From contig NC_033630.1 in assembly GCF_001540865.1 (NCBI RefSeq), forward strand, positions 3,674,116 to 3,738,115: 64,000 bases of DNA, written 5' to 3'. Below are positions 63,396 through 64,000 of this stretch, piece by piece. A model generated the notes under the pieces. It did not search any database and had not been told where the DNA came from. It saw only the letters and a program-made list of their open reading frames with translations. The translations under genes and the position numbers were made by a program. The DNA is from Ananas comosus (taxonomy: Eukaryota; Streptophyta; Magnoliopsida; Poales; Bromeliaceae). Every line of letters starts with the position of its first letter. Within the stretch, counting starts at the first letter, position 1.

Positions 63396-63434
63396 TATAT
63401 ATATATATATATATATATTGTTGGAAAAGAGAGT

Positions 63435-63492
63435 AAAGGAGGGTTTGGGAGGGTGACACGTGTCACTCTCTGGGCCTCCCAAACCCTCCTTT
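63435..63492. repeat. 58-bp hairpin, copy 2
   Basis: Identical to 62597-62654, including the CACGTG in the loop. Confidence 0.9.
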
Positions 63493-64000
63493 AATGTAAT
63501 AGAAAATAGAAATAGATAATTATGACTCTAACATTAAAAATGATTAGAAAAAGATATCTCGGTAATAAAACGAAGTTTATTAATCTAGTGATAATTCGTG
63601 TCCTAAGAGACGTACACCACCTATAAAATGTGACTGCAGAAGCATCTACACAACTAAAAATGAATTGCGAGAGGAAAAAAAAAAAAAACTAATTAAGCCT
63701 GTCAAAATAAACGATTCATTCAAATTTTACAATTAATAATTAATTTAAATTAAATAAATTACAATATTTGGGAGTTAATATTCTAGAGCGTACATGATTG
63801 AAAAATAAAGCCAGAACTAAAAAAGAAAAAATGCTACCTACACTTTTTGTATATAAGTGTAAATCTTGTATCTCTCTGTTCCAAAACTTCACAAAATCAT
63901 TTAAAATTTTATTTATAAAAAAATTGATAAGACTAGTTAAAAAAAATAGTAGCTTTGGATGATTTAGATATGCATATCATAGAGCTTTTTTTTTTTTTTA
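63493..64000. other. AT-rich terminal segment, no gene seen
   Basis: Only stop-rich AT sequence with poly-A and poly-T runs; it stops at the window edge. Confidence 0.5.

Larger units (their letters stand above)
62375..63492. repeat. Direct duplication, second copy interrupted by a family D MITE
   Basis: Copy 1 (about 62375-62654) and copy 2 (about 62675-62858 plus 63396-63492) share the same order: attttatagagttt, gaagttacaaa, gaattgaaaatatcaaaat, a TA tract, then an identical 58-bp hairpin. The MITE 62859-63395 lies inside the TA tract of copy 2. Confidence 0.75.

Noticed and set aside
1..64000. A functional gene cluster or a new multigene system
   Set aside because: The eight genes are unrelated housekeeping or developmental families on mixed strands with no shared pathway; nothing in the sequence supports joint function.

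Overview
This is nuclear DNA of a flowering plant. The genes have many short exons with GT-AG introns, the intergenic DNA is very AT-rich and packed with small DNA transposons, and every protein recognised is a plant (or general eukaryotic) family. Several first exons are extremely GC-rich (PDI-like, CC-like, COV-like, reductase), the bimodal GC pattern typical of commelinid monocots such as pineapple, palms or grasses. I cannot fix the species from sequence alone. There are no tRNA, rRNA, CRISPR or prokaryotic features.

Eight protein-coding genes can be modelled exon by exon, with phases that close exactly. They are: a TauE/SafE-family membrane transporter (+, 4969-8419, 12 exons, no ATG visible in the first exon); a non-classical protein disulfide isomerase of the PDIL1-5/1-6 type (-, 9883-16257, 12 exons, KDEL end); a COMPANION OF CELLULOSE SYNTHASE-like membrane protein (-, 17940-20265, 3 exons); a CONTINUOUS VASCULAR RING (COV/LCV, DUF502) protein (-, 26934-31997, 7 exons); a CCDC25 homologue (+, 34666-40378, 6 exons); an LC8-type dynein light chain with an alanine tail (+, 43971-46384, 2 exons); a hydroxy(phenyl)pyruvate reductase of the HPR3/HPPR type (-, 47424-48927, 2 exons); and a DUF3741-motif/TRM-like protein (-, 50505-53576, 3 exons). 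They do not form an operon or a pathway cluster. Two of them (CC-like, COV-like) belong to families linked to cell-wall or vascular development, and the PDI acts in the secretory pathway, but I see no reason beyond chance for their proximity.

Between and inside the genes lie many non-autonomous DNA transposons. At least six have a clear or near-perfect 9-bp target duplication and long terminal inverted repeats, as expected for Mutator-like MITEs (2543, 3126, 16912, 25990, 42086, 49271), and others are degraded or sit in (TA)n tracts. Tourist-like elements with TTA/TAA flanks occur at 575, 42766, 55699 and 61147, with clear nesting. A tRNA-derived SINE with an 11-bp target duplication is at 60745-60912. 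From 54.2 kb to the end I see no gene, only repeats, microsatellites and AT-rich DNA.

No unknown multigene system was found. The observations most worth checking are a perfect 94-bp inverted repeat beside the reductase gene (47055-47312), the apparent loss of the start codon of the transporter gene, a possible Pack-MULE-like element at 33688-34339, and a tandem duplication at 62.4-63.5 kb whose second copy was later split by a MITE.
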